Below, one piece after another: positions 28,905 to 37,107 of a stretch of 47,348 nt of DNA (positions are counted from its first letter, which is position 1; the number at the start of each line of letters is the position of its first letter). The stretch is from a virus: positions 1 to 47,348 of the IMG/VR virus record IMGVR_UViG_3300037796_000062; one strand, written 5' to 3'. The notes under the pieces were generated by a model that worked only from the letters and a program-made list of their open reading frames with translations, searched no databases and was not told the origin of the DNA. Made by a program: the position numbers and the translations under genes.

Positions 28905-29597
28905 GTGCAACTCAACAACGTCGAGTACTCGAAACAACAGAGCGTTTATGAACTGGCACAGGAGCCGCCGCGCCTTGACGCCCGTGAAGCCGCGCTCGCG
29001 GTGGGTGTGACGTGCCTTGCTGCCCTGGTGGGCGCCCTAGGCGTGCTCCTGTTCGGCGCGTCGTTTCCGATGCATGGCCCCGGCGGTGCGCTTCAGTTCG
29101 CGGGGATGCTCGCGGGAAGCACGTGTTTGCTCGCGTGGTGCTTTGTGATGCTGTTTGTGTGGCATCATATTGAGAAATGGCGCGCTGATCTACGCTACGA
29201 ACGTGAGCGCCGCGAAGCGGTTCTGGAGGCGCATTGGAATACTCAGGGAGTTGTGACAACAGAGGTATTGAGCGAGACGACGATCACTGCCGACAATCCA
29301 GGCCAGATCATCCTTGCCGCGCTCGCTCTACACCAGCGCCGCAACGACGCCACGCGCCCGTATAGCGTGCGAGCGCTCCAGAAGCCGCTGTTTCTCTCGC
29401 TCAACGCGCCTGCCTTCGGCGGCACGCGACAACTGCGCATCGGGCAGGCTGCCAGCGAGCAGGAAGCGCAGCGCCTTGCAGAGTTATTCGCCCGCTGTGG
29501 CCTGATTAGCGGGCGCCGTGAGAAGGCAGCAGGCGAATGGACGGCACAAACAGTATCAGACGTGCTCAATAAATTGCTACCGGAGTATACCGTATGA
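28905..29597 (+). CDS. Two-helix membrane protein with cytoplasmic domain (230 aa)
   Basis: The GTG start follows GGAGGGACACT. Two membrane segments are seen: AALAVGVTCLAALVGALGVL (about 27-48) and MLAGSTCLLAWCFVMLFVW. A charged helix (HHIEKWRADLRYERERREAV) and a soluble C-terminal domain of about 120 residues follow, including LAELFARCGLISGRREKAAG. It overlaps the next gene, which is also membrane-anchored, so the two may form a complex. Function unknown. Confidence 0.6.
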   Translation: MQLNNVEYSKQQSVYELAQEPPRLDAREAALAVGVTCLAALVGALGVLLFGASFPMHGPGGALQFAGMLAGSTCLLAWCFVMLFVWHHIEKWRADLRYERERREAVLEAHWNTQGVVTTEVLSETTITADNPGQIILAALALHQRRNDATRPYSVRALQKPLFLSLNAPAFGGTRQLRIGQAASEQEAQRLAELFARCGLISGRREKAAGEWTAQTVSDVLNKLLPEYTV

Positions 29598-30454
29598 GTG
29601 ACGAATTGTTGACTATTGCCCGTGCTGAACTCCCTGAAGAGTGGCGCCGCGTTGACCTGGTGCAGGCGCTCTCTGTCCACGGAGTAGACATAACAGACAG
29701 GCAGGCGAACGAAAAAATCAAGGTATGGAAAACGGCGGGCTACATTGATCATATTGTAGACGGCAAGCAGCACCGCTACGCGTGGCGGGAGGAAAGCGCC
29801 GTGTCAGCGACAAGCCAGACAGAACCACAGATGAGCGCACACGCGCCCGCGAGCGTGCACACGCAACGCACGTACCGCATCCCTATGCCCTGGATTGTAG
29901 CAGGCATCGCGTGTGCGCTCGTGGTAGCTGCTGTGGCGTCGTTCGCGGCGCTCACTCGACAGAATGAGCCAGTATCCGTACAATCGACACCCACAACGGC
30001 GCCCACCGCTACCCCGACAAATGTGCCGATGGTCGCGGCATACTACGCACCAGGCGGGGAGTATGCACAGGATATCCCCATCGGCGGGCCCGTGACTGGG
30101 ACATACGGGCACTATGTCCAGATTGACGGCCATCTCTGGATAGAGGCGCCCGATCTCACAGAGCCGACGCCAGCGCCAACACAGACGCCGCACATTGTTG
30201 TGGTAGGGCAGCCTGCACCGCCTGTGGAGGCACCCGCGCCAACCACTACCGCCGCGCCAATACTGCCGCCCGACACCGTGCGAACATCAGCAGGCGTTGA
30301 GGTTGAGGTAGCGGCGACGGCAACGTCGCATGGCTGGACGATTGCATGCAATGCTGATGAGTGCCGGTGCTTCAGCGGCGCTGTGCCAGATGGCTACGGC
30401 ATAGCACGCCAGAACATTGTGCCAGAGATATGCATGCTGGCTGTGAAGCCGTAA
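29594..30454 (+). CDS. Membrane-anchored protein with N-terminal winged-helix-like domain (286 aa)
   Basis: Residues 1-70 (LPEEWRRVDLVQALSVHGVD, then ANEKIKVWKTAGYIDHIVDG) resemble a small winged helix. A single membrane segment, PWIVAGIACALVVAAVASFA, lies at about 97-118. The outer part is Thr/Pro-rich (STPTTAPTATPTNVP and similar), with a Cys-containing C-terminal end (CNADECRCFSGAVPDGYG). This is the topology of ToxR-like one-component regulators. The acidic residues and lack of a tested HTH leave other readings open. Confidence 0.55.
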   Translation: MSDELLTIARAELPEEWRRVDLVQALSVHGVDITDRQANEKIKVWKTAGYIDHIVDGKQHRYAWREESAVSATSQTEPQMSAHAPASVHTQRTYRIPMPWIVAGIACALVVAAVASFAALTRQNEPVSVQSTPTTAPTATPTNVPMVAAYYAPGGEYAQDIPIGGPVTGTYGHYVQIDGHLWIEAPDLTEPTPAPTQTPHIVVVGQPAPPVEAPAPTTTAAPILPPDTVRTSAGVEVEVAATATSHGWTIACNADECRCFSGAVPDGYGIARQNIVPEICMLAVKP

Positions 30455-30466
30455 AGAGAGGAACAT

Positions 30467-30622
30467 ATGAAACTTGTAACGACGGTTGGAATAGCATCAC
30501 ATATCATCCTGATGGGTTGCTGGATTTATGTGGTTTTTACGTATGATCTGCCACTAGAGGTGTCGCTGTTGGCTGCCATTGCCTGGCTCGGCATTGGTTT
30601 TGCTTATGGAAGTAGGACGTAG
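30467..30622 (+). CDS. Small membrane protein (51 aa)
   Basis: A 51-codon frame follows AGAGAGGAAC. The product has two hydrophobic helices: VGIASHIILMGCWIYVVF and VSLLAAIAWLGIGFAYG, joined by TYDLPLE. It directly follows the two membrane-protein genes and precedes a terminator, so the three form one unit. Function unknown; a holin-like or immunity role cannot be told apart. Confidence 0.55.
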   Translation: MKLVTTVGIASHIILMGCWIYVVFTYDLPLEVSLLAAIAWLGIGFAYGSRT

Positions 30623-30641
30623 CCCGCTGCCCACCGCCACC

Positions 30642-30668
30642 GCCCGCCACTCCGGCGGGCTTTTTTTG
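30642..30668 (+). terminator. Rho-independent terminator
   Basis: GCCCGCC, a five-base loop and GGCGGGC are followed by seven T. It ends the membrane-protein operon. Confidence 0.92.
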
Positions 30669-30694
30669 TTGCCTGAAAACTCGCACGATCTGGC

Positions 30695-30712
30695 TTTGCA
30701 AAGCTTTGCAAA
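30695..30712. promoter_or_regulatory. Perfect 18-bp palindromic operator
   Basis: TTTGCAAAGCTTTGCAAA is identical to its reverse complement and overlaps the -35 box of the promoter that follows. A dimeric repressor bound here would block RNA polymerase. The HTH protein at 31063, in the same operon, is a candidate. Confidence 0.75.
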
Positions 30713-30734
30713 AATGACGAACGTGTGCTACAAT
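30706..30734 (+). promoter_or_regulatory. Promoter of the 30779-31251 operon
   Basis: TTGCAA, a 17-bp spacer and TACAAT, with TGC just before the -10 box. The -35 box lies in the right half of the palindrome. Confidence 0.75.
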
Positions 30735-30778
30735 TAGATCAGTTGAGAAAGACAAGCGATGAGCAAGGAGACAGGACA

Positions 30779-31066
30779 ATGATTACCAATGGCAACCGCC
30801 GACAAATAGCCGAAGCCGCAGTCTGTACACTATTGAACGAATGCAGGGCACACCAGAAAGAGGGTACACTGACCTGGGGTGCTGGTGATGGAAAGGTGCA
30901 GGTTGGCGTGTATGGCTATGATGAGGCAAGCAATTCATATGGTTTTTATGTGCTACATTCCTGCGGGGAGTATCATGATACTGCATCGTGGTCAACGGCA
31001 ATGATAACCATGTCGGACGCCCTACGCGGCGCGGACACAGGCTTTCCACAAAAAGGCAGGAGATGA
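30779..31066 (+). CDS. Hypothetical protein (95 aa)
   Basis: The ATG follows CAAGGAGAC. A longer in-frame start would fall inside the promoter -10. The product starts MITNGNRRQIAEAAVCTLLN and has a beta-rich centre (GDGKVQVGVYGYDEASNSYG, FYVLHSCGEYHD). It overlaps the HTH gene by four bases. Family not recognised. Confidence 0.6.
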   Translation: MITNGNRRQIAEAAVCTLLNECRAHQKEGTLTWGAGDGKVQVGVYGYDEASNSYGFYVLHSCGEYHDTASWSTAMITMSDALRGADTGFPQKGRR

Positions 31067-31251
31067 CTACACACCACACCACTCAGGAGGCCGCCCGCCT
31101 CCTGAGGCTTACCCAACAAGGCGTACTCGCAGCCATCAGGCGCGGCAAGTTGAACGCTGAAAAGCACGGGCGCGATTGGGTGATATCGGACGAAGAGATC
31201 GAGCGCTATCGACAAGAGCCGCGGCAGCGCGGGAGACCCAAGAAACAGTAG
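31063..31251 (+). CDS. Excisionase-type HTH DNA-binding protein (62 aa)
   Basis: The product is a single HTH_17/MerR-like domain: TTQEAARLLRLTQQGVLAAI, RRGKLNAEKHGRDWVISDEE, IERYRQEP, with an RQRGRPKK tail. Such proteins act as small repressors or as recombination directionality factors. No integrase is present, so autoregulation through the upstream 18-bp palindrome is the more likely role. Coupled to the upstream gene by ATGA. Confidence 0.8.
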   Translation: MTTHHTTQEAARLLRLTQQGVLAAIRRGKLNAEKHGRDWVISDEEIERYRQEPRQRGRPKKQ

Positions 31252-31254
31252 ACA

Positions 31255-31287
31255 ACACAAAACGCGGCGGTCACATTTCCCGCCGCG
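31255..31287 (-). terminator. Minus-strand terminator 2 after the tail operon
   Basis: On the minus strand CGCGGCGG, a nine-base loop and CCGCCGCG are followed by TTTTGTGTTG. It is the second of two terminators facing the rightward early region, where the opposed operons converge. Confidence 0.7.
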
Positions 31288-31332
31288 CCCTGCTTTCCAC
31301 ATGCATTGCGCCATATCCGATGGCACAGCCCC

Positions 31333-31341
31333 ATTATAACA
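31333..31341 (-). promoter_or_regulatory. Extended -10 element between the two terminators
   Basis: The minus strand reads TGTTATAAT, a perfect TGn-TATAAT, directly after the T tract of terminator 1. A start near 31326 would give a transcript of about 70 bases ending at terminator 2. Confidence 0.4.
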
Positions 31342-31372
31342 CAAAACGCCGCCCCAGAGAGAGGGGCGGCGT
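31341..31372 (-). terminator. Minus-strand terminator 1 after the tail operon
   Basis: On the minus strand ACGCCGCCCC, a seven-base loop (TCTCTCT) and GGGGCGGCGT lead into TTTGTGTT, with no mismatch in the stem. It ends leftward transcription from the tail genes. Confidence 0.8.
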
Positions 31373-31416
31373 CTCGCGGTGAAGGTAGCATCAGGAAGTA
31401 TCATCCACACGCGCCC

Positions 31417-31425
31417 ATTATACCA
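31417..31425 (-). promoter_or_regulatory. Extended -10 element at the end of the tail operon
   Basis: The minus strand reads TGGTATAAT at the stop of the last tail gene. The arrangement promoter, short body, GC-rich hairpin and TTTTGTGTT is then repeated by the next unit. Confidence 0.4.
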
Positions 31426-31708
31426 CACTTCGCACGACGTTGAGCGTGGCCGAATAATCTGCCGGTGTCGTTGCCTGCCCTTCCATCAGGTTGTTTAACT
31501 GCTCTGCAAACGTCACCAGGCTTCCCAACTGCGCCGCCGTGAACGGGAACCCTGCGCCTGTTAAATCGGCGTCGCTGATCGGAAGCGCGCCCCCACTGTT
31601 GTAGCCGTTATCGAAATAGATTGCATACGCTGCCTGGAGTGCCTCGTGTGCCTGTGCAATCGCCGTGCCTGCGTCAACCATCGATTGCACCAATGTTGCC
31701 TTATCCAT
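31418..31708 (-). CDS. Helical protein after the tail fibre (96 aa)
   Basis: Starting at MDKATLVQSMVDAGTAIAQA behind AAAGGATC, the product is helical with Ala-rich repeats and LGSLVTFAEQLNNLMEGQA. Such small proteins at the end of tail operons sometimes act as fibre tips or chaperones. A much longer frame in the same phase has a Ser/Arg-rich start and is not credible. Confidence 0.55.
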   Translation of the reverse strand: MDKATLVQSMVDAGTAIAQAHEALQAAYAIYFDNGYNSGGALPISDADLTGAGFPFTAAQLGSLVTFAEQLNNLMEGQATTPADYSATLNVVRSVV

Positions 31709-31931
31709 AGATCCTTTCCCTCTGATAGAACTCCCGCGCCACACCAGCCGGGCGCGCCACCTGGAACGGTTGCGGCTCGCGCACGGCAGACGGCGCCAGT
31801 TCCGGCGTGTTGCCTGCTGCGAGCCATCGCTGATACTCCTGCCAGTGTCGATTGCCAGGAGCGTCTGGAATGTGACGCCCGCTTGGAACGTGGTACACGC
31901 CGCCGCTGTCGAGTAGTTTATAGTCTGCCAT
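31701..31931 (-). CDS. Small tail-fibre-associated protein (76 aa)
   Basis: The ATG abuts the fibre stop. The product starts MADYKLLDSGGVYHVPSG and contains RHIPDAPGNRHWQEYQRWLA followed by AAGNTPELAP. The D-x-GNR-x-WQEYQ-x-WLAAGNTP-x pattern is familiar from short proteins encoded at the end of fibre genes. Function unknown; a fibre cap or chaperone is possible. Confidence 0.65.
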   Translation of the reverse strand: MADYKLLDSGGVYHVPSGRHIPDAPGNRHWQEYQRWLAAGNTPELAPSAVREPQPFQVARPAGVAREFYQRERIYG

Positions 31932-33305
31932 CTATAACTCGCTGTCCAGATAAGCCCGATATGCCGTGCCGAATGTTGCCCTACCAACATCACCAGCAGA
32001 AGCACCGGCGAAGTCATCCGGCGTTGATTCATAGATAAACGATAACGTCATCACAGATGTTTCATACACGACATCAAACGTCCCCACTGTCGTTATATAT
32101 GCCCCCGGTGCAGGCGCATAGAATGACGCGTTATTGCCTGTGCCTGGAAAACCTGCCGACCACGACGGATTGGTGTCCGTCACGGTTGGTGCTGCACGCA
32201 TCTGCACAGGCAATAGCACAGTCTGCGCATAAATCTCATTGAGGCCCGCCCACATATACGCGACAAAGTAGGCATTCCCCGGATTGAATACCTGAAAATA
32301 CCGTTGACACAGCGCAAGATCCATACCAATCGGGCGCGTCTCGAATGGTGTTTTATACGGCCCCTGCTCCAGTTGCGCGGCTTCAATTCTTATGAAATCC
32401 GTATTTGCAACAGTATCCCCACTCCAAATGAATACAACGAGATTGTTAAACGTCGAACCGAGTGTTACCGTATGTTCGATGTCTGTCCATGTCGATCCCA
32501 CGGATGTACTACCAACACTCCCGGCAGGTGCTACATTTGTCACCCACGTCGGTGTGGTGCCCCAGGTTGCTACTACATCCGATGTAACTGCATCTTCGGT
32601 ATCTGTCCACTCTAGGACGGCGTATCGAACATCCTGTGTTGTGTCACACAATATTCGAAACGAAAAGGTGACGCTCTGGCCGCGTAGGTGACGGCAGTTG
32701 ACACCCTCTACAATCTGAGCCATGCCAATCCGTTGCGCTGCGAGTTGCACCTGAATGAGCACCGCTGCGTAGCGTCGTGTATCCCCTGTAATGGATCCTG
32801 TGTCAATCCTGTCTGTTTCGGTTAGGACATACCAGCGATCAGCAATATACTCATCATCTGCTGTATCAATAATAGAACCACTCAACCGCTGCCAGATAGC
32901 AAAATCGCCGTTGATCAGGACGTTACGCAGCGCGTACACATCGGCCCATTCCGGCGCCGTCTCTGCGCTGTTGACGGTGAGCCGCTGCCCTGCTGTGCCG
33001 ATGCCAAGCCGTTGCAATCCAGAGCCGTCGCGGTAAATAACATCCCCTTCGGTTGTCGTCGGGTCTGTTAAACTTGATGCGTCATCGGGCACCCACTCGC
33101 CTGCTACGGCGTCCCACGTGACCACCTGGCCCGCTGTGGCGCCTGTCTGGAGGAGTTGGTCGAGCCGGATATCGGCAGAGTTAACGACGTTTTCAGCGAT
33201 ATCGTTTGCCTGTGCTAACACCGCGTCGGTTTGCTCGTCCTGATCGCGCTGAATGCGCTGTTGCCTTTTGCGCTCAATCTCAGCAGCGCGTTGTTGAAAA
33301 TCCAT
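31932..33305 (-). CDS. Tail fibre / receptor-binding protein
   Basis: The 457-residue product has an N-terminal helical anchor (QQRAAEIERKRQQRIQRDQD), a short beta repeat region (GQVVTWDAVAGEWVPD, VIYRDGSGLQRLGIG) and a C-terminal jelly-roll-like domain beginning RNVLINGDFAIWQRL, then YIADRWYV, IVEGVNCRHLRGQSVTFSF, and AAQLEQGPYKTPFETRPIG with LALCQRYFQ. This NGDF-x-IWQR architecture is common in phage fibres that bind sugars. It lies just after the hub gene and sets host range. Confidence 0.85.
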   Translation of the reverse strand: MDFQQRAAEIERKRQQRIQRDQDEQTDAVLAQANDIAENVVNSADIRLDQLLQTGATAGQVVTWDAVAGEWVPDDASSLTDPTTTEGDVIYRDGSGLQRLGIGTAGQRLTVNSAETAPEWADVYALRNVLINGDFAIWQRLSGSIIDTADDEYIADRWYVLTETDRIDTGSITGDTRRYAAVLIQVQLAAQRIGMAQIVEGVNCRHLRGQSVTFSFRILCDTTQDVRYAVLEWTDTEDAVTSDVVATWGTTPTWVTNVAPAGSVGSTSVGSTWTDIEHTVTLGSTFNNLVVFIWSGDTVANTDFIRIEAAQLEQGPYKTPFETRPIGMDLALCQRYFQVFNPGNAYFVAYMWAGLNEIYAQTVLLPVQMRAAPTVTDTNPSWSAGFPGTGNNASFYAPAPGAYITTVGTFDVVYETSVMTLSFIYESTPDDFAGASAGDVGRATFGTAYRAYLDSEL

Positions 33306-36300
33306 TATTGTTTGACAACCTCCACCAGCGCCGCGATATTCGAGAGTGACGACACGTCAACCCGCGACACTGTGGCGCCGTTCCAAATCCCGACTTCCGG
33401 CGTGCCGGAGAAATCGAGCATGAGCGACACCAGGCTATTCGTCGCTCTGTCCGCTCGTATCCACCCAATGGTTTCGCCTGACAGCGCTACAATGCTATAG
33501 CCTGGCGACGCGCTGAACGGGTTTGTTACCTCGTAAATGCCCGATGCTGTCGGCCCGGCTGATCCCGCCGCGTACACGAGACGGTTGTTGATCGTTGTCG
33601 GGATGGTAAATGCCGCCGGTGCCGATGATGTAGAGGATGACGGCCATGTTGCAACCTCGACAAAAGCAAATGGAAAGAATGCTGTCAGATTGATAACCGC
33701 GGCGCTCCCGCGATAATCTTCTTTTGCTAATAAATTGCCCTCGTCATCAGTAAACACCATCTGGCGATTGTCCGGGTATCGATCTGCCAGGAACCATGCA
33801 TTATCCGCTCCGCCTGCTGGCGATGGCTCTACGAGCGTACCGCTTGACGTGAGATATGCAACCCGATCGAGCGGGAAATTTTGACTGAGCACCAGATCGC
33901 CATCCTGGCCGGGGCCGAATGAGAGATAGCGCAGCGGCGATGTTGCCGCGACCGTTGTTTCGCTGCCTGTAAGATCTGTGCCAATAAGCGCGTACACGTC
34001 ATAACCTGTCGTTTCCACGTGAGAAACCCACCGCCCAAGCGTCTCTGGGTCGTAATCAGCACGGTACAGATTACCAGACACAATAGACGAAACAGAAATG
34101 ACGATCTCACTCCACGTCTGCGTACTGATCGTATAGCGCCACAGCGGGCTGTGCGACGTGGTGCCTGTTCGTAGTTTGCCGCCGCTATCGCTGACACTGG
34201 CAGCAGCGCCGGCATGGATAACGGCGATCAATTCATCAGTGTTGATCGGATTGCCAGAGAGCCAGAGCACATGCGTGAGCGCCGCCGGGATGCCGCTATT
34301 GCGTAGCGTCGGTGTGCCGCCCGTTGCGCTGTTATACTCATAGACGCCCGCCGATGCAACGCCCTGCTGTGCAAGGAAAAACATGTATGCAAATTCGAGC
34401 TTCGTTGTCCCCACTGGCAGGTACCCGATGGCGGTGGTAGCGGTGCTCACATCGTCAATCCGCAACAGCGTCGTAATGTCGTTGTTGATGATCTTCAGTG
34501 TGCCCTGGTTCGTTCCTGTGCCAACATCCCCAATGTAGCAGAGATCGTTAAACGGGCTGTCGCCCCCGACGGCGCCGTCTCGCAGTAGCGATGCAGTATT
34601 CCCGCTTGTGTTCGTGCCAATATCAGTCGCGTCAAAATTGACACCGCTTTGCAGCAACAGGTAAAGGTTGCCCGACGCGTCCCCGGCGATGTAGCCCGGC
34701 TCGGTAGCGAGCGGCGTGATCGCCGTGAGTGACGTAGGCGCGGCGCCCACCGCGCTCCAATCCACAGTATAGCCCTGCTGAATTTTGAGCGCATCCGCGC
34801 TACTTCCAGCACTGCTGAATACTGCCGCGTTACCCCACGGCGCGTCTGCGAGTTGCTCGGCTGTGCTGCCCCCAGCCCCAGCGATTGCGGTAGCCCACGA
34901 CGCGCCGCCGTCGAAACTCTCCAGCACATTAGCACCCTCGCAAATACGAATGTAGTCTGCATTGTCAGGTGGCGTGCTCACGTCGGCAATGGCAGCATTC
35001 GAGCGCAACAGTGTGAACGATGCGCCCTCATCAGTCGAGAGGTACAGGTCACTCCCTGCTGCAACAAGCACAATGGTCTGCTCTTCTTCAGGTATCCAGA
35101 TAACGTTAATCTGCGTATTCGATGGGTGCGTCCATATGAGCGCGGTAGGGTCTGGATACAGCCATTGGTAGAGCGCGCCGTCATCCCAACCCGACCACGC
35201 GCCGTTCGGGTTGAATTTTGACACCGCCGTGCAGGTTTGCCCCGCCCTGGTATGCGCCGTCCAGCCATCTACCGTTAGGAGCCGATGTCCGTTGCTACCT
35301 GTTGCGGTTGAGAGTGGTCTGAACAATGATTGTACATCAACGGTGTCAAGTGACTTGCTGATGCTTTGTGGTGTTTTTACACCGTCGTCAACCTCCAGAC
35401 TGATCGTGACACTGGTAGGATCACCTGTGTCGAGCACGAATGATGCCGTGTTGCCCGTCACGGGTGTGGAAGGCGTCGGCGTGGCACCCGTGACCGTCCA
35501 TGTGCGTGTGCCATCGTCTGATTGCGTTGCGTCAACGTGCACGAACAATCTATCTGCCAGGCCCGCGCCTGTGTCGATGGGTTCGGTGTCCACGGTGAGC
35601 GTGAAATCAACAAACAGCGGCGGCTCCTCAGGGTAGCCAGGATCGGTGATACCAATTTTTTCCTTGTCATCGTCGCTGAACCCGGTGCCTGTCAAATCTG
35701 GAACGCCGAGCGAGCAGTTCAAGGTCATTGTTCCCTGACTGGTATCGGCGCTCCTGACAATTGCCGTCGTTGCGACAACATAGCCCTGTCGGTTGGGAAT
35801 GTCCAGTGTAATCGTTGTCGCTGGCAGCAGATCGGCATCCATCGCGCACGGGATTTGGATGGTGCGTTTTGCTCGAATACCCTTCGCTGTCTCGCGTTTT
35901 GCAATCAACTCACAGACTGCATTAGACTGCGCAAAGCGATACGTCCCGCTGCCTGTCTTACCTGACACACCTGTCGCGGTAAAGGTGAAATTCGGCGTCG
36001 TGCCATCGCTCAACTTGCGGCCCCGCGCTACCCATCCGGCAACAACGCTCTCGAAGCTGCCCGCCTCGTCACTATAGCCCGCATAGATGCCGCGCTCGTC
36101 CCCTGTCGGATCGCCATAGACATAGGTGTGCGCGCCTGTCTCTTGTGGAATGTCCAGATCATACGAGACACGAATGACGCCGCCGGGCGTTACCCAGATG
36201 GCACACGACGCGAATTTCATTAGTTCGTCTATCAACTTCGCGACGTTTTCGGCGCCCGCCTCCAGCGTGATACTCTCCACTGGGCAAAGGTTGAAGTCGG

Positions 36301-36745
36301 TGCCTGGGTCGTAAATATCGCCTATTAACGCACTATCAATGCCTGCATCGGTGAGCAGATCCGTAACGGCGTCGGTAAACGGGCGATCATTCCAGGTCAG
36401 GTCACTACTTAGAGGTTTGTCGATTTGCCCCAAGATATCAATCAATGTCAACCGAAACCCGAACGGTGCCACGCTCACCACGGGCTGATCGGCAAACCCG
36501 GTAAAAAACCGACGCCGCGCCGTCACTCCATCAACACCCGCCGCATTGATCACGACGTAGGCAGAGAGCGGCTCGCCTGTCGTGATCTCGACATATCTGT
36601 CAAGTACCACCGTGCAATTGCTGCGCTGCTGATTGTAGCCGATGCGGCGCCGTGGGAACGTCACGCAACGATAGTACACGCCGTCAATATAGACGGCAGC
36701 ATTCCAGTTAACGTGCCTGTCGGTGACGGGAAATGGAATAGTCAC
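33305..36745 (-). CDS. Tail hub protein with Ig-like insert and BNR propeller
   Basis: The first 370 residues resemble a tail hub: RHVNWNAAVYIDGVYYRCVT, FFTGFADQPVVSVAPFGFRL, IDELMKFASCAIWVTPGGVI, and a long beta region. Residues about 385-470 look like an Ig/PKD-type domain (VHVDATQSDDGTRTWTVTGA). The C-terminal 650 residues carry Asp-box repeats (DLYLSTDEGASFTLL, VLESFDGGASWATA) as in beta-propellers of sialidase-like proteins. At 1146 residues it is the largest gene in the window. Glycan binding or cleavage by the propeller is inference. Confidence 0.75.
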   Translation of the reverse strand: MTIPFPVTDRHVNWNAAVYIDGVYYRCVTFPRRRIGYNQQRSNCTVVLDRYVEITTGEPLSAYVVINAAGVDGVTARRRFFTGFADQPVVSVAPFGFRLTLIDILGQIDKPLSSDLTWNDRPFTDAVTDLLTDAGIDSALIGDIYDPGTDFNLCPVESITLEAGAENVAKLIDELMKFASCAIWVTPGGVIRVSYDLDIPQETGAHTYVYGDPTGDERGIYAGYSDEAGSFESVVAGWVARGRKLSDGTTPNFTFTATGVSGKTGSGTYRFAQSNAVCELIAKRETAKGIRAKRTIQIPCAMDADLLPATTITLDIPNRQGYVVATTAIVRSADTSQGTMTLNCSLGVPDLTGTGFSDDDKEKIGITDPGYPEEPPLFVDFTLTVDTEPIDTGAGLADRLFVHVDATQSDDGTRTWTVTGATPTPSTPVTGNTASFVLDTGDPTSVTISLEVDDGVKTPQSISKSLDTVDVQSLFRPLSTATGSNGHRLLTVDGWTAHTRAGQTCTAVSKFNPNGAWSGWDDGALYQWLYPDPTALIWTHPSNTQINVIWIPEEEQTIVLVAAGSDLYLSTDEGASFTLLRSNAAIADVSTPPDNADYIRICEGANVLESFDGGASWATAIAGAGGSTAEQLADAPWGNAAVFSSAGSSADALKIQQGYTVDWSAVGAAPTSLTAITPLATEPGYIAGDASGNLYLLLQSGVNFDATDIGTNTSGNTASLLRDGAVGGDSPFNDLCYIGDVGTGTNQGTLKIINNDITTLLRIDDVSTATTAIGYLPVGTTKLEFAYMFFLAQQGVASAGVYEYNSATGGTPTLRNSGIPAALTHVLWLSGNPINTDELIAVIHAGAAASVSDSGGKLRTGTTSHSPLWRYTISTQTWSEIVISVSSIVSGNLYRADYDPETLGRWVSHVETTGYDVYALIGTDLTGSETTVAATSPLRYLSFGPGQDGDLVLSQNFPLDRVAYLTSSGTLVEPSPAGGADNAWFLADRYPDNRQMVFTDDEGNLLAKEDYRGSAAVINLTAFFPFAFVEVATWPSSSTSSAPAAFTIPTTINNRLVYAAGSAGPTASGIYEVTNPFSASPGYSIVALSGETIGWIRADRATNSLVSLMLDFSGTPEVGIWNGATVSRVDVSSLSNIAALVEVVKQ

Positions 36746-37107
36746 CCTTCAAACCTCAGTGTGCCTGCATACTCATAATCCGTGCAACTCGCGAGCAATT
36801 CGGTGAGCGTCACGCCGACCAACGTCACGTCATACGTGTTTGTTCCATCGCTGAGTTGCCCCGGATTGCCATACAGTTGCGAGACGTTGCGCAACTTCAG
36901 CGCGTCGGCAGTCGAGCAACGGATCTGAAAGTCGCCACCTTTAAACACAAGCGGGCCGTATCCGAACACATCAACGCGCCCCGCGATGCCGCCAATGAAC
37001 ATATTCGTTTCGTAGCGCGCCTCTCGCTGCGGTGTCAGCTTCGCATTATCGCCTGCCTGTGGTTCAAATGTTGCGGTTGTGCTACCCACGGTGAATGTCC
37101 ACGCCAC
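36742..37107 (-). CDS. Distal tail-type protein (121 aa)
   Basis: It begins with MAWTFTVGSTTATFEPQAGD and continues GGIAGRVDVFGYGPLVFKGG, GQLSDGTNTYDVTLVGVTLT. It is a small beta-sandwich-like protein between the tape measure and hub, where distal tail proteins lie. It overlaps both neighbours by one to four bases. It is much shorter than typical Dit proteins, so the assignment is positional. Confidence 0.6.
   Translation of the reverse strand: MAWTFTVGSTTATFEPQAGDNAKLTPQREARYETNMFIGGIAGRVDVFGYGPLVFKGGDFQIRCSTADALKLRNVSQLYGNPGQLSDGTNTYDVTLVGVTLTELLASCTDYEYAGTLRFEG

Noticed and set aside
31063-31251. HTH protein considered as an excisionase of an integration system
   Set aside because: No integrase or attachment site was found. 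The upstream palindrome makes a local repressor more likely.
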